Origin: Candidatus Nanoarchaeia archaeon
Lineage (GTDB): Archaea; Nanobdellota; Nanobdellia; Woesearchaeales; JANQNE01
Reading direction: 5' to 3'
DNA: 64,000 bases
Assembly: GCA_028279725.1 (NCBI GenBank)
Contig: JANQNE010000012.1
Coordinates: forward strand, 1 to 64,000
In this document: positions 17,132-24,610 of the stretch, one piece after another
Position numbering within the stretch: position 1 is the stretch's first letter
Layout of the letters: each line of letters starts with the position of its first letter
The notes under the pieces: model-generated
What the model saw: the letters and a program-made list of their open reading frames with translations, nothing else
Told to the model about the DNA's origin: nothing
The model's database searches: none
Translations under genes and position numbers: made by a program

Positions 17132-17244
17132 TTCTACCTTTTAGTAATACTCTGTTTTTGCAGAGTTTGAATAAGCCGTGTTACAGAGTTGAACTCAAAA
17201 GAAAGTGTCAAAAGGTAGAATTTACGGCTTTCCACCTTTTGACA
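17132..17244 (-). ncRNA. Structured region with competing helices, 3' of tRNA-Ser
   Basis: Read leftwards from just after tRNA-Ser. Arm a (17230-17244) pairs with a' (17206-17220) as a 15-bp hairpin with one G-T pair. Its loop AGCCGT (17224-17229) is complementary to ACGGCT (17174-17179), a possible pseudoknot. Arm a' also pairs perfectly over 11 bp with 17132-17142. ACTCTGT (17149-17155) can pair with CAGAGT (17161-17166) or ACAGAGT (17183-17189). Two mutually exclusive sets suggest a bistable RNA. It lies between tRNA-Ser and the TATA box of the FAD gene, so it could be a tRNA trailer or an independent RNA. Confidence 0.55.
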
Positions 17245-17247
17245 GGA

Positions 17248-17381
17248 CGCTGCGACCCGGATTTGAACCGGGATATCCCGAAGGAAAATGGCTGTTTTTG
17301 GCGAGGAGGCAAAAACCTCAGAAATGTGAAACATTTCTCGCCGCTCAAGGCCATCGGAGTACCAGATTGTCCCATCGCAGC
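17248..17381 (-). tRNA. tRNA-Ser (anticodon UGA) with anticodon-loop intron
   Basis: Acceptor GCTGCGA/TCGCAGC with discriminator G, the archaeal Ser identity base. The T-arm is CCCGG-TTCAAAT-CCGGG, and a long variable arm is closed by a TTCG loop, making it class II. The anticodon stem is ATGGC/GCCAT with loop CTTGAG...A, giving UGA. A 50-nt intron (about 17294-17343) sits at the canonical 37/38 position and folds as GGCGAG/CTCGCC with two inner hairpins. CCA is not encoded. A TTTATAAA (17406-17413) about 25 nt upstream is the likely promoter. Confidence 0.9.
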
Positions 17382-17429
17382 ATAAGTGTTAGAAAAAATG
17401 TGCTGTTTATAAAGTTTTCTCAGCAAAAT

Positions 17430-17518
17430 GCATATTGCGCTTCGTCTGATGTGCTTTAGAAGTGATTCAGATCTATTCACTATAGATGTTCATCTGGGGA
17501 CTACGCTGGGCAATATGC
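17430..17518. ncRNA. ~90-nt terminal-stem element, copy D
   Basis: GCATATTGC (17430-17438) pairs with GCAATATGC (17510-17518), a 9-bp stem. An inner hairpin AGTGA/TCACT (17461-17465 and 17477-17481) carries TTCAGATC in its loop, followed by AGATG/CATCT. On the minus strand the sequence inside the stem is CCAGCGTAG and, at the other end, CATCAGACGAAGC, as in copies A-C. TTTATAAA (17406-17413) lies 24 nt before its left edge, so rightward transcription from that point is possible. Confidence 0.6.
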
Positions 17519-17519
17519 C

Positions 17520-19007
17520 TTATGAATAATCAATTCCGTCAAAGATTCTCAGGATATGCAATGCATATTTCAGACGCTGCTTGTTCTCTGCGTAGATCGT
17601 AAAGAGTATATCTCCTTTATCTACATGATCATGGACGTGCTTGTGCAAGTAAATTCCAGCTCCTTTGTCTTTTGGAGCTCCTGCAACTCTTGCTATCTTT
17701 GAGATAGTTCTTGTGTTTATAGAATGTATCGTCCCTGATGTTTTTGCTTTTACAGAATGAGTGTATCTTCCTACTTTTATCTTAGAAGGAACTATATTAG
17801 GATCTCCGCCCTGTGCTTTGATGATCTCTTTCATCTTCTTGTAAGCTAAACCTGATTCCAAAAAATATTCAGCTTTTGATCTTGCATCTTTTATGCCGAT
17901 CATCTTCATCACCTGTTCTGCCATCAATAATGATTTTTCCTTCAGATCTTTTGGAGCATTCTTGTCATTCTTCAGAACATAAAGAACATCTTTTGCTTCA
18001 AGAGCAGGACCAATGCCATTTCCTATAGGCTGAGAACCATCTGTGATGATCACTTTTATCTTTATTCCTAACTTCTTTCCTATCTTTACAAAATCTTTTC
18101 CTAATTTCTTAGCTTTTAATATTGTATTAATCTTTGTATTTTTTCCAACAGGGATATCTATCAGAACATGAGATGAGTTAACAGCTGTCTTTTTAGCCAT
18201 TATCGAAGCTAACAGCATACCTTTTGGATCTAAGCTTATAGGATGCCTTATCTTTATCAGCTTGTCATCTGCAGCTGCTAAGTTCATAGCACCTCCCCAT
18301 ACCATGCAGGCTCCTATCTTTTTCACTATGTTTCTCATCTCTGGAACTGGAATACAGACGTCAGCAAGAACTTCCATAGTATCAGCTGTTCCAGCAGGGC
18401 TTGTTATAGATCTTGAAGATGTTTTTGGAATAGTTAAACCAGCTGCAGCAAGTAAAGGAACTAAGATCATAGTTGTCCTATTTCCTGGAACTCCTCCAGA
18501 GCAGTGCTTGTCTATTATAGGAAAGGTATCAAGCTCAAGCTGATCACCATGTTTTGAGATAGCTTTTGTCAGACAGATAATCTCTTTTGTAGAAAGACCT
18601 TTTGTGTATGCAGCAGAGACAAAATATGTCAGTTCTATCGCGCTTAGATTATTTTTTACTATATCTTTTACTATTGCGTTGATCTCTTCTTCAGAAAGCT
18701 CTTTTCCGTCCAGTTTTTCCCTTATGTAATGGACGCTTATCGGTTTTTCTTCGATATCTATCTCAACACTGTCTTTGCCCTTTACTTTTAGCTTATCCAG
18801 AACTTCCTGCATCATCCCAATCTTTCCTTTAGGGACCAGCCTTTTCTTTGTAGCTATATCGATGACAGCTCTTGTTGACCTGTTCTTGAAACTTATCCTT
18901 ACCCTGTCTTCATGATGCAAGTCTAATTTCTGAGCGTCATCTTTGTTAAGGATAGCGATCAAAGTACCGCCTGTTGCAATATCCATCTCTTTTACTTTAA
19001 GCTTCAT
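17520..19007 (-). CDS. deoA: AMP phosphorylase (archaeal DeoA family)
   Basis: A 495-residue enzyme of the thymidine-phosphorylase superfamily. It has the roughly 80-residue N-terminal extension typical of archaeal AMP phosphorylases and the signature DKHCSGGVPGNRTT, where the second Gly-rich loop binds phosphate. TSRSITSPAGTADTMEVLA and the C-terminal GAGIYLHKHVHDHV also fit. It phosphorolyses nucleoside 5'-monophosphates to ribose-1,5-bisphosphate, the first step of the archaeal NMP pathway that ends in type III RuBisCO. The partner isomerase and RuBisCO are not in this window. It overlaps the upstream AI-2E-family gene by 4 nt (ATGA). Confidence 0.93.
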   Translation of the reverse strand: MKLKVKEMDIATGGTLIAILNKDDAQKLDLHHEDRVRISFKNRSTRAVIDIATKKRLVPKGKIGMMQEVLDKLKVKGKDSVEIDIEEKPISVHYIREKLDGKELSEEEINAIVKDIVKNNLSAIELTYFVSAAYTKGLSTKEIICLTKAISKHGDQLELDTFPIIDKHCSGGVPGNRTTMILVPLLAAAGLTIPKTSSRSITSPAGTADTMEVLADVCIPVPEMRNIVKKIGACMVWGGAMNLAAADDKLIKIRHPISLDPKGMLLASIMAKKTAVNSSHVLIDIPVGKNTKINTILKAKKLGKDFVKIGKKLGIKIKVIITDGSQPIGNGIGPALEAKDVLYVLKNDKNAPKDLKEKSLLMAEQVMKMIGIKDARSKAEYFLESGLAYKKMKEIIKAQGGDPNIVPSKIKVGRYTHSVKAKTSGTIHSINTRTISKIARVAGAPKDKGAGIYLHKHVHDHVDKGDILFTIYAENKQRLKYALHILRIFDGIDYS

Positions 19008-20053
19008 TTCTTATTCTCAAACAGCTTGATAAAAGTGTTCAGAAGAGCCAGTGTCAGAGGGCCTATAAAGATACCGATCGGGCCAAGCAGAGCTAAGCCT
19101 CCAAGAACTCCAAGAAGAACCATAACAGGATGGACATTAGCCCTTTTTCCTATGATCTTTGGCCTTGATATGTTATCTATGTAAGATGTAGCTAAGAAGC
19201 AGACAACAAGACCAAACCCTCCTGCTATATTGAGAGCAGAGAACTGTAATATTATTGCAGGAATCCATACTACTGCAGCTCCTATCAACGGGATGAACGC
19301 AAGCATAGCTATGACCAATCCCCAGAGGATGTATGATGAATGAGGACCGACAAACAAGTAGAATCCTAATGCTCCTATCGCTCCTTCAAACAATGCAACA
19401 AGAATATAACCGAAGACAATCGCATATGTGATGTCATCGATCTTCTTTACTATATCTTTCTTGAACGATCTTTTTATAGGAAGTACAGTCTTAAGCTTAT
19501 TTACTATCCTCTTATGGTCTTTGAAATAGTAGAATAATATGAAAAATGTTATGAATATCTCTAAAATCCTTATAGGAACACTAAAGATGAATGTAGAAGA
19601 GCTTTCTATGAGATATGTTGTTATCTTCTCCAGGCTTTGTGTAAGGTAATATCTGACCTGCATGTCTGAAGCATATCCTGCAATCTTGTTATACCATGTG
19701 CATAAGAAAGTGGAATCTTCTCCGCAAGTGCTTGTTTCAAACAGCTCTCCGGCAACGATCTTCTGTTTTGATACAGTGTACATGGTGTAAGCTTCGTTAG
19801 ATATAGCATTAAGAAGAAATATCAAAGGGATAGTAATTATGACTATTATTATGAAAGACGTCAATAAAGCAGACACTGTCTTGTTCTTGATTACTCTCTT
19901 GATAACGCAGTAGACAGGAAAGAAGATGTAGCCTATTATGAACGCTGCGACGATGGATATCAAGAAAGGCTTTACAAGCAGGAAAGCCAGGATAACAATA
20001 CCTGCAAATAATGCGATGAATGAATAATTCTGGTATTGTTTTGGTGATATCAT
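19004..20053 (-). CDS. AI-2E/PerM family membrane transporter
   Basis: A 349-residue protein with paired N-terminal helices (FIALFAGIVILAFLLVKPF and the next hydrophobic stretch), a soluble or re-entrant middle, and four or more C-terminal helices with the family pattern GLVIAMLAFIPLIGAAVVW near 250 and ISRPKIIGKRANVHPVMVLL near 290. Members export solutes or sodium, and substrates are mostly undefined. The coupling with AMP phosphorylase is conserved here only as an overlap and need not imply a shared pathway. Confidence 0.88.
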   Translation of the reverse strand: MISPKQYQNYSFIALFAGIVILAFLLVKPFLISIVAAFIIGYIFFPVYCVIKRVIKNKTVSALLTSFIIIVIITIPLIFLLNAISNEAYTMYTVSKQKIVAGELFETSTCGEDSTFLCTWYNKIAGYASDMQVRYYLTQSLEKITTYLIESSSTFIFSVPIRILEIFITFFILFYYFKDHKRIVNKLKTVLPIKRSFKKDIVKKIDDITYAIVFGYILVALFEGAIGALGFYLFVGPHSSYILWGLVIAMLAFIPLIGAAVVWIPAIILQFSALNIAGGFGLVVCFLATSYIDNISRPKIIGKRANVHPVMVLLGVLGGLALLGPIGIFIGPLTLALLNTFIKLFENKK

Positions 20054-20086
20054 CTTTTTAAATTATTGATTTTATATTATATAAAG

Positions 20087-20569
20087 CTATTGATTTATCT
20101 GCTGCCTCTGCTGCTGCAGTATAGGGTGTGCTACTCTCTGCACTAACTGCTGAAGATATGCAGCAACCTGATCTGGATTTTTTATGGATCGTATCTTAAA
20201 TTCAGGCTGTATGACTATTGTTCCTGTCTTCAGGATCTTGTCTAAAAAGTTCTTTGAGACTGTGATGTTTGTTATATATCTGAAATCTATTGTCTTTGGC
20301 TGTTTTCCCCTAAATTCTATCCTTCCCTGGAAAAAATAATATTTGTGCTTAACTGTCTGATTGTATGCTAATAAAGCTTCGATCAGTACAAGAACAGCTA
20401 TTATAGCTATGATAAGATAGTTGATAGTATCTGGGATGGATCTTTTCATGAGATATATGTTAAGCCAGATACCTGCGTATAGAAGTAAAGCTAATCCTAG
20501 AAGCTTAGCTGCTTTTGGAATTAGAATCTTCAGAACACTTGCTCTTATTGTGTAAACTGGCAGTTCCAT
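20087..20569 (-). CDS. bPH2-domain membrane protein
   Basis: A 160-residue protein with two adjacent membrane helices (LLGLALLLYAGIWLNIYLM and LIIAIIAVLVLIEALLAY) followed by one bPH2/DUF304 domain (KYYFFQGRIEFRGKQPKTID, then ILKTGTIVIQPEF). It ends in a glutamine-rich tail. It corresponds to one repeat of the large protein at 6430, which suggests that one arose by duplication of such a unit. Function unknown. It is probably the first gene of an operon with the AI-2E-family gene 33 nt downstream. Confidence 0.75.
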   Translation of the reverse strand: MELPVYTIRASVLKILIPKAAKLLGLALLLYAGIWLNIYLMKRSIPDTINYLIIAIIAVLVLIEALLAYNQTVKHKYYFFQGRIEFRGKQPKTIDFRYITNITVSKNFLDKILKTGTIVIQPEFKIRSIKNPDQVAAYLQQLVQRVAHPILQQQRQQINQ

Positions 20570-20595
20570 GTTTAACCTCTTTTTTGAAATAATGG

Positions 20596-20720
20596 TGGGC
20601 CTGGCCAGACATTCAGTAAAACTGCGTTTTTCTGGTGTGTTTAAACACAGTTTAAAACATTTGAACTGGCGATCCTTTCCACGTCAAGGAAATGTCATAG
20701 CCGGGCTAGACCACAGGCCC
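20596..20720 (-). tRNA. tRNA-Val (anticodon GAC) with a T-loop intron
   Basis: Acceptor GGGCCTG/CAGGCCC, discriminator A followed by CCA in the DNA. The anticodon stem TTTCC/GGAAA encloses TTGACGT, giving GAC with no intron there. The T-stem GCCAG/CTGGC encloses 57 nt instead of 7. TTCA/TGAA forms a 4-bp helix flanked by 3-nt bulges AAT and TGT. Cutting each after its second base removes 50 nt (20610-20659) and restores a perfect TTCAAAT loop, so the intron is at 59/60. A shared TATA box is at 20744-20753. Confidence 0.88.
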
Positions 20721-20743
20721 ATGCACTGAATTAAGGGTAAATT

Positions 20744-20753
20744 ATTTATAAAT
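20744..20753. promoter_or_regulatory. Probable bidirectional TATA box
   Basis: ATTTATAAAT is palindromic. It lies about 25-33 nt from both the 5' end of tRNA-Val (leftwards) and the ATG of the methyltransferase at 20773 (rightwards). No other TATA-like site lies between the two genes. Confidence 0.55.
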
Positions 20754-20772
20754 GTTGCTGTATATTACACTC

Positions 20773-21498
20773 ATGAGTGAAGAAGATAAGGTAAAAGAGA
20801 GAATTGAGAAGAAATTAAGCAAGATAGATAATTCTAAAGCAAAAGAAGAGTTTGAGCAAGAGATGCTTTTGGATGAATTTGATGATGTGCTGTTTAGGAT
20901 AAACCATAAGCATGAGGATCTAGTTTCTGAAGCTGTTGAAAAAGCAAAGAAGATCAAAGTTTTGGAAGGATGGCCTGATAATAAAGAGAAGTTTTGGGAT
21001 ATGGAAGCTGTCAACTGGAAGTTCAGGACTCCTGAAAGTATGAGGGATTTTATATCTGAAGAACTGAAAGAATTAAAAGGAAGAAATCTTGATATCGGCT
21101 GCGGAAGTATAAGCTATGTTGACGGATCTGTTTGTCTGGATATTTCTTATGATATGCTGAAGTGGAATAAGAATGAGAATAAAGTACAAGGAGTATGTGA
21201 GCAGCTGCCTTTCAAGAAAGATTCTTTTGATTCTGTAACTATGGTATTTACTGCAAATTATGCTGAAGATCTGAGTAAGTTAGTGAGAGAGATCAGTAAA
21301 GTTTTGAAAAGAGATGGAAAAATTATTTGTGTTCAGTCTGCAAAGCCTGTGCATAAGCTGCATCAGCTTGTTGAAAATAAAGATTTTAGTGTTGAGAAAT
21401 TGATGTATGAACTGAATAAGATTGGATTTAGAGTGAAGAAAGAAGTTAAGAAAACTGGAAATACTGAGCTTATTTTTATAGAAGGACAAAAGCTTTAA
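20773..21498 (+). CDS. SAM-dependent methyltransferase
   Basis: A 241-residue protein. The N-terminal 90 residues are helical and charged. The C-terminal part is a class I methyltransferase with motif I NLDIGCGSISYVDG, then VCLDISYDML (acidic ribose-binding residue), EQLPFKKDSFDSVTMVF, and VLKRDGKIICVQS. It resembles methyltransferase type 11; the substrate is not evident. The ATG at 20773 is 28 nt after a TATA box, so the message is probably leaderless; the in-frame TTG at 20752 lies inside the promoter and is rejected. Confidence 0.8.
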   Translation: MSEEDKVKERIEKKLSKIDNSKAKEEFEQEMLLDEFDDVLFRINHKHEDLVSEAVEKAKKIKVLEGWPDNKEKFWDMEAVNWKFRTPESMRDFISEELKELKGRNLDIGCGSISYVDGSVCLDISYDMLKWNKNENKVQGVCEQLPFKKDSFDSVTMVFTANYAEDLSKLVREISKVLKRDGKIICVQSAKPVHKLHQLVENKDFSVEKLMYELNKIGFRVKKEVKKTGNTELIFIEGQKL

Positions 21499-21516
21499 AT
21501 AGTTATTACCTGTTTG

Positions 21517-21570
21517 TTTGATAAAAAGAGGTGGTTATAGGCCTCTTGATGAATTCTTGGGGTTTTTAGG
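21517..21570 (+). repeat. Leader-type repeat, copy 2 (ilvD leader)
   Basis: Homologous to 3360-3414: TTTGATAAAAAGAGGTG, a CCTCT arm, then TGAATTCTTGGGGTTTTT. AGAGG pairs with CCTCT around a 10-nt loop. A TATA-like TTTAAATAG (21494-21502) would start the transcript near the left edge, so the element forms most of the ilvD leader and ends just before its SD (AGGAGGG). Control of ilvD by this leader is inference. Confidence 0.5.
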
Positions 21571-21582
21571 AGGGATGTGAAA

Positions 21583-23349
21583 ATGCCAAGAGAAATCAAT
21601 CCAGCAATCGATGCTGCAAGAGAAAAAGGAAGTAAAGTTATTCTAAGAGAGATCAATGATAAGGATTATCTTACTTTGCCAGCTGCAAGCCTTATGAAAG
21701 CAGCTGGTGTTATAGAATCAGTTGGAGGCAAGAGAAAGCCTATCGTAACTGTAATAAATTCTTATACAAACCAGATACCTGGTCATGCTCATCTTGATAA
21801 GATTGAGGAGATAGTTGTAAAACAACTTGAGGAAGATGGTTTTGATGTGTTTAGAGCTAGTGTCGGAAACTGTGTATGTGATGGTATTCCTATGGGAACT
21901 GAGTTCAGCATGAACTATTCTCTTCCTTCAAGAGAAAGTATAGCTGATCAGGTTGAAGGCATACTTGGAGCAAAGCCTGTTGATGGTGTTATAACAATAG
22001 GGAATTGTGATAAGATTGTTCCAGGAATGCTTAACGGAATGACAAGAGTAAATATCCCTTCACTTTACATCAGCGGAGGTCCGATGCTTGCTGGAGAGTG
22101 TGAAGGATGTTCACATGATATTGATCTAGTTACAATCTTTCAGGATATCGCTAAAGTAAACAGCGGAGATATGAGTGTAGATGAAGCTATCAAAAGAGCT
22201 GAAAAAGCTGATCCTGGTTTTGGAAGCTGTGCAGGAATGTTTACAGCTAACACTGAGAACTCTCTTGCTGAAGTTATAGGATTTGCTGCTCCTGGAAACG
22301 GAACAATCCCTGCAGGAAAGATCATTGATGGAAAGTATGTGTTGAATCCTGATAGAGTAGAATATACAAGAAATGCTGCAGCTTTGCTTAAGAGTATCAT
22401 AGCAAATGATCTAAGGCCTAGTGATCTTGTTACAAAAGACAGTCTTGATAATGTCTTTAAGGCTGATAAAGCTGTTGGTGGATCAACAAATACCATATTA
22501 CATTTCTTATCATTAGCGCATGAAGCTGGTGTTCCATATACTCTTGAAGATATAGAAAGAGCTGACGCTCCAAATATCAGTAAGATAGCTCCTTCAAGAC
22601 CTGAAGTACATATCCAGGATTTCCATAAGGCTGGAGGTATGAGTTCTATCATAATGGAACTTTATAGAAAAGGAATATTCAAGAAAGGAACCAGGTCTGT
22701 TACAGGAAAAACTGTGGATGAGAATGTAAAAGGTGCGCTTGCTCCTGATGGAGATATAATCAGGACAGTCGATAATCCATTCTCTGAAACCGGAGGATTG
22801 AAAGTTGTCTATGGTAATATTGCTCCGAACGGAAGTGTTGTAAAGACAGCTGGTGTTCCTGAAGACATGATGAAAGGAACATACAAGATGAAGATATACA
22901 ATTCACAGATAGAAGCATATAATGGAATTCTTAACGGAGAGATAGAAGACGGAATGTGCATCGGAATACTTTATGAAGGTCCAAAAGGAGGACCAGGGAT
23001 GCAGGAGATGTTGTCACCTACTGCTCTTCTTGTAGAGATGGGTGTAAAAGCTTCTCTGATAACTGACGGAAGATTTTCTGGTGGAACTAAAGGGGCGTGC
23101 ATAGGTCATGTTTCACCTGAAGCTGCTGCTAAAGGTCCGATCGCTGCTCTGCAGGATGGAGATATAATAGATATCGACCTGTATGAAGGTGTGATGAATG
23201 TCAGGCTTAGTGAAGATGAAATAGCTGACAGGATAAGTAAGCTGCCTGAGTTTGAACCTAGAGCTAAAGGAGGATCTTTGAGAAGATATTCTTATCTTGT
23301 CGACAGTGCTGATAAAGGAGCTGTGCTGAGGGATCCATATCAAAAGTAA
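21583..23349 (+). CDS. ilvD: Dihydroxy-acid dehydratase (IlvD/Edd family)
   Basis: A 588-residue Fe-S dehydratase. Cluster cysteines are visible in GNCVCDGIPMG, TIGNCDKIVPGM and GFGSCAGMFTANTEN; GGSTNTILH and SGGTKGACIGHVSPEAA are family blocks. IlvD makes the keto-acid precursors of Val, Ile and Leu, while Edd relatives dehydrate sugar acids. Length and motifs favour IlvD, but no other branched-chain gene is nearby, so a sugar-acid role remains possible. The start ATG 21583 is 9 nt after GGAGG; the GTG at 21577 is too close to the SD. The unusual leader is described separately. Confidence 0.9.
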   Translation: MPREINPAIDAAREKGSKVILREINDKDYLTLPAASLMKAAGVIESVGGKRKPIVTVINSYTNQIPGHAHLDKIEEIVVKQLEEDGFDVFRASVGNCVCDGIPMGTEFSMNYSLPSRESIADQVEGILGAKPVDGVITIGNCDKIVPGMLNGMTRVNIPSLYISGGPMLAGECEGCSHDIDLVTIFQDIAKVNSGDMSVDEAIKRAEKADPGFGSCAGMFTANTENSLAEVIGFAAPGNGTIPAGKIIDGKYVLNPDRVEYTRNAAALLKSIIANDLRPSDLVTKDSLDNVFKADKAVGGSTNTILHFLSLAHEAGVPYTLEDIERADAPNISKIAPSRPEVHIQDFHKAGGMSSIIMELYRKGIFKKGTRSVTGKTVDENVKGALAPDGDIIRTVDNPFSETGGLKVVYGNIAPNGSVVKTAGVPEDMMKGTYKMKIYNSQIEAYNGILNGEIEDGMCIGILYEGPKGGPGMQEMLSPTALLVEMGVKASLITDGRFSGGTKGACIGHVSPEAAAKGPIAALQDGDIIDIDLYEGVMNVRLSEDEIADRISKLPEFEPRAKGGSLRRYSYLVDSADKGAVLRDPYQK

Positions 23350-23401
23350 TATTGGAAAAGTATTTATAACCAAAGGTATTCTTATGCCTTAGGTGGTAGA
23401 T

Positions 23402-23926
23402 ATGAAAAGAGGTTTACTGATATTATTCATGATTTTTCTAGGAGGATGTTCTCAGGAAGTTATAGTTGATGAACCAGTAGGATGTCCTGAGGATGCTAAA
23501 GTTTGTCCTGACGGCAGCACTGTTGTAAGAGAAGGACTGAGGTGCGAGTTTGCTGAATGCCCTATTGTTAAGATGAGTCTTGAGGAAGCTGTTGAGATCG
23601 CAAAAGCAAGTGATTGTATTACTAAAGGAGCTTTGACTGAAGAAATAATGTATAATGAGAATACATATACATGGTGGATAAATCTTGATGCTGAGAAAGA
23701 GGATATCGGTCCTTTGAGCTGTAATCCTACGTGTGTTGTAAGTGAGAAGACAATGGAATCTGAAGTTAACTGGAGATGTACTGGTGGAAAGCCTCCTGAA
23801 GAGAAAAATTGTGTTGATAACTGCGGTGATGGTATGTGTGCAGAGGTTGTGTGTACAGCCATAGGGTGCCCTTGCGCTGAGACTATCAAGTCCTGTCCTG
23901 TGGATTGTAACGTTACTCAGATATGA
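23402..23926 (+). CDS. Cysteine-rich secreted lipoprotein
   Basis: A 174-residue protein with an N-terminal signal of lipoprotein type: MKRG, a short hydrophobic core, then LGGC as the lipobox. The exported part contains CPDGSTVVREGLRCEFAECP, a four-cysteine module common in predicted archaeal surface proteins, a central region without cysteine clusters, and a C-terminal cluster (NCVDNCGDGMCAEVVC and following) with many Cys, suggesting disulfides or metal binding. Function unknown. SD GGTGG precedes the ATG at 23402. Confidence 0.75.
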   Translation: MKRGLLILFMIFLGGCSQEVIVDEPVGCPEDAKVCPDGSTVVREGLRCEFAECPIVKMSLEEAVEIAKASDCITKGALTEEIMYNENTYTWWINLDAEKEDIGPLSCNPTCVVSEKTMESEVNWRCTGGKPPEEKNCVDNCGDGMCAEVVCTAIGCPCAETIKSCPVDCNVTQI

Positions 23927-23968
23927 GTAACAAAAGATTTTTAAGTAAGTTGTTCTTTTTCTTTGATT

Positions 23969-24610
23969 ATGGTGTGTGATTTCGATATTTTGCTGTATAT
24001 TGCAGAGAATGCTGACCTTTATGGGAAATTAAAGAAGTCTACTATCAAGATAGCTAAAGAGCTTAAGGCATCACAGCAGACAATATCCAGAAGGATAGAT
24101 GAACTTGCAAAGAAAGGTTTTCTTGAGAAGAATTCTTCTTTAAGCGGTGTTGAAGTAAAGTTAAAGAACAAAGGTGTTGAAGCTTTGAAGAAGAGAAGAG
24201 ATGCTCTTAATTCTATTTTTGAAGAGAGTGATGAACTGGAAGGGAGGGTTTTCCTTGGATTTGGAGAAGGAAAATATTATATGAAGAATTACAAGAGCAG
24301 ATTGAAAAAGAAATTAGGATTTAATCCATATGAGGGAACGTTAAATGCAAGAGTGGATCATATTGAACTTAAGAAATTCCTGCATGGATTAAAGAAGGTG
24401 AGAATCGATGAGTTTTCTACAAAGGAAAGGAGTTTTGGAGCAGTTGACTGCTATCCTGTTGTAATAGAAGATAAAATCAAAGGAGCTATAGTGATCCCTA
24501 ACAGGAACAAGTATGAAGGAGATGTAGTTGAGATCATAGCTCCTGTTTATCTCAGGAAAGCGCTGAAGGTAAATGATAATGATATCGTAAAAATGAAGGT
24601 GGTTAAATGA
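23969..24610 (+). CDS. ribK: CTP-dependent riboflavin kinase with N-terminal winged helix
   Basis: A 213-residue protein. Residues 1-80 are a winged-helix DNA-binding domain (KIAKELKASQQTISRRIDEL, then FLEKNSSLSGVEVKL). Residues about 90-213 are the archaeal RibK/DUF120 cradle barrel: GRVFLGFGEGKYYM, FNPYEGTLNARV with the catalytic/metal-binding Asn, and GAIVIPNRNKY. It converts riboflavin to FMN using CTP. The fused HTH suggests autoregulation by flavin, as proposed for related fusions. The stop overlaps the start of the transporter gene (ATGA), so the transporter may carry a flavin-related substrate (inference). Confidence 0.92.
   Translation: MVCDFDILLYIAENADLYGKLKKSTIKIAKELKASQQTISRRIDELAKKGFLEKNSSLSGVEVKLKNKGVEALKKRRDALNSIFEESDELEGRVFLGFGEGKYYMKNYKSRLKKKLGFNPYEGTLNARVDHIELKKFLHGLKKVRIDEFSTKERSFGAVDCYPVVIEDKIKGAIVIPNRNKYEGDVVEIIAPVYLRKALKVNDNDIVKMKVVK

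Noticed and set aside
17132-17220. A fifth member of the ~90-nt family (89 nt with 11-bp ends)
   Set aside because: Length and terminal pairing fit, but the conserved bases inside the stem (CMAGYG and GNARC) and the CTGA hairpin are missing. Treated as a separate structure.
17158-17480. Short frames over tRNA-Ser and its flanks
   Set aside because: They translate the tRNA, intron and structured RNA; no protein-like composition.
22140-22652. 170-codon antisense frame in ilvD
   Set aside because: Lies wholly inside a well-conserved gene, with no SD or promoter; a codon-bias shadow.
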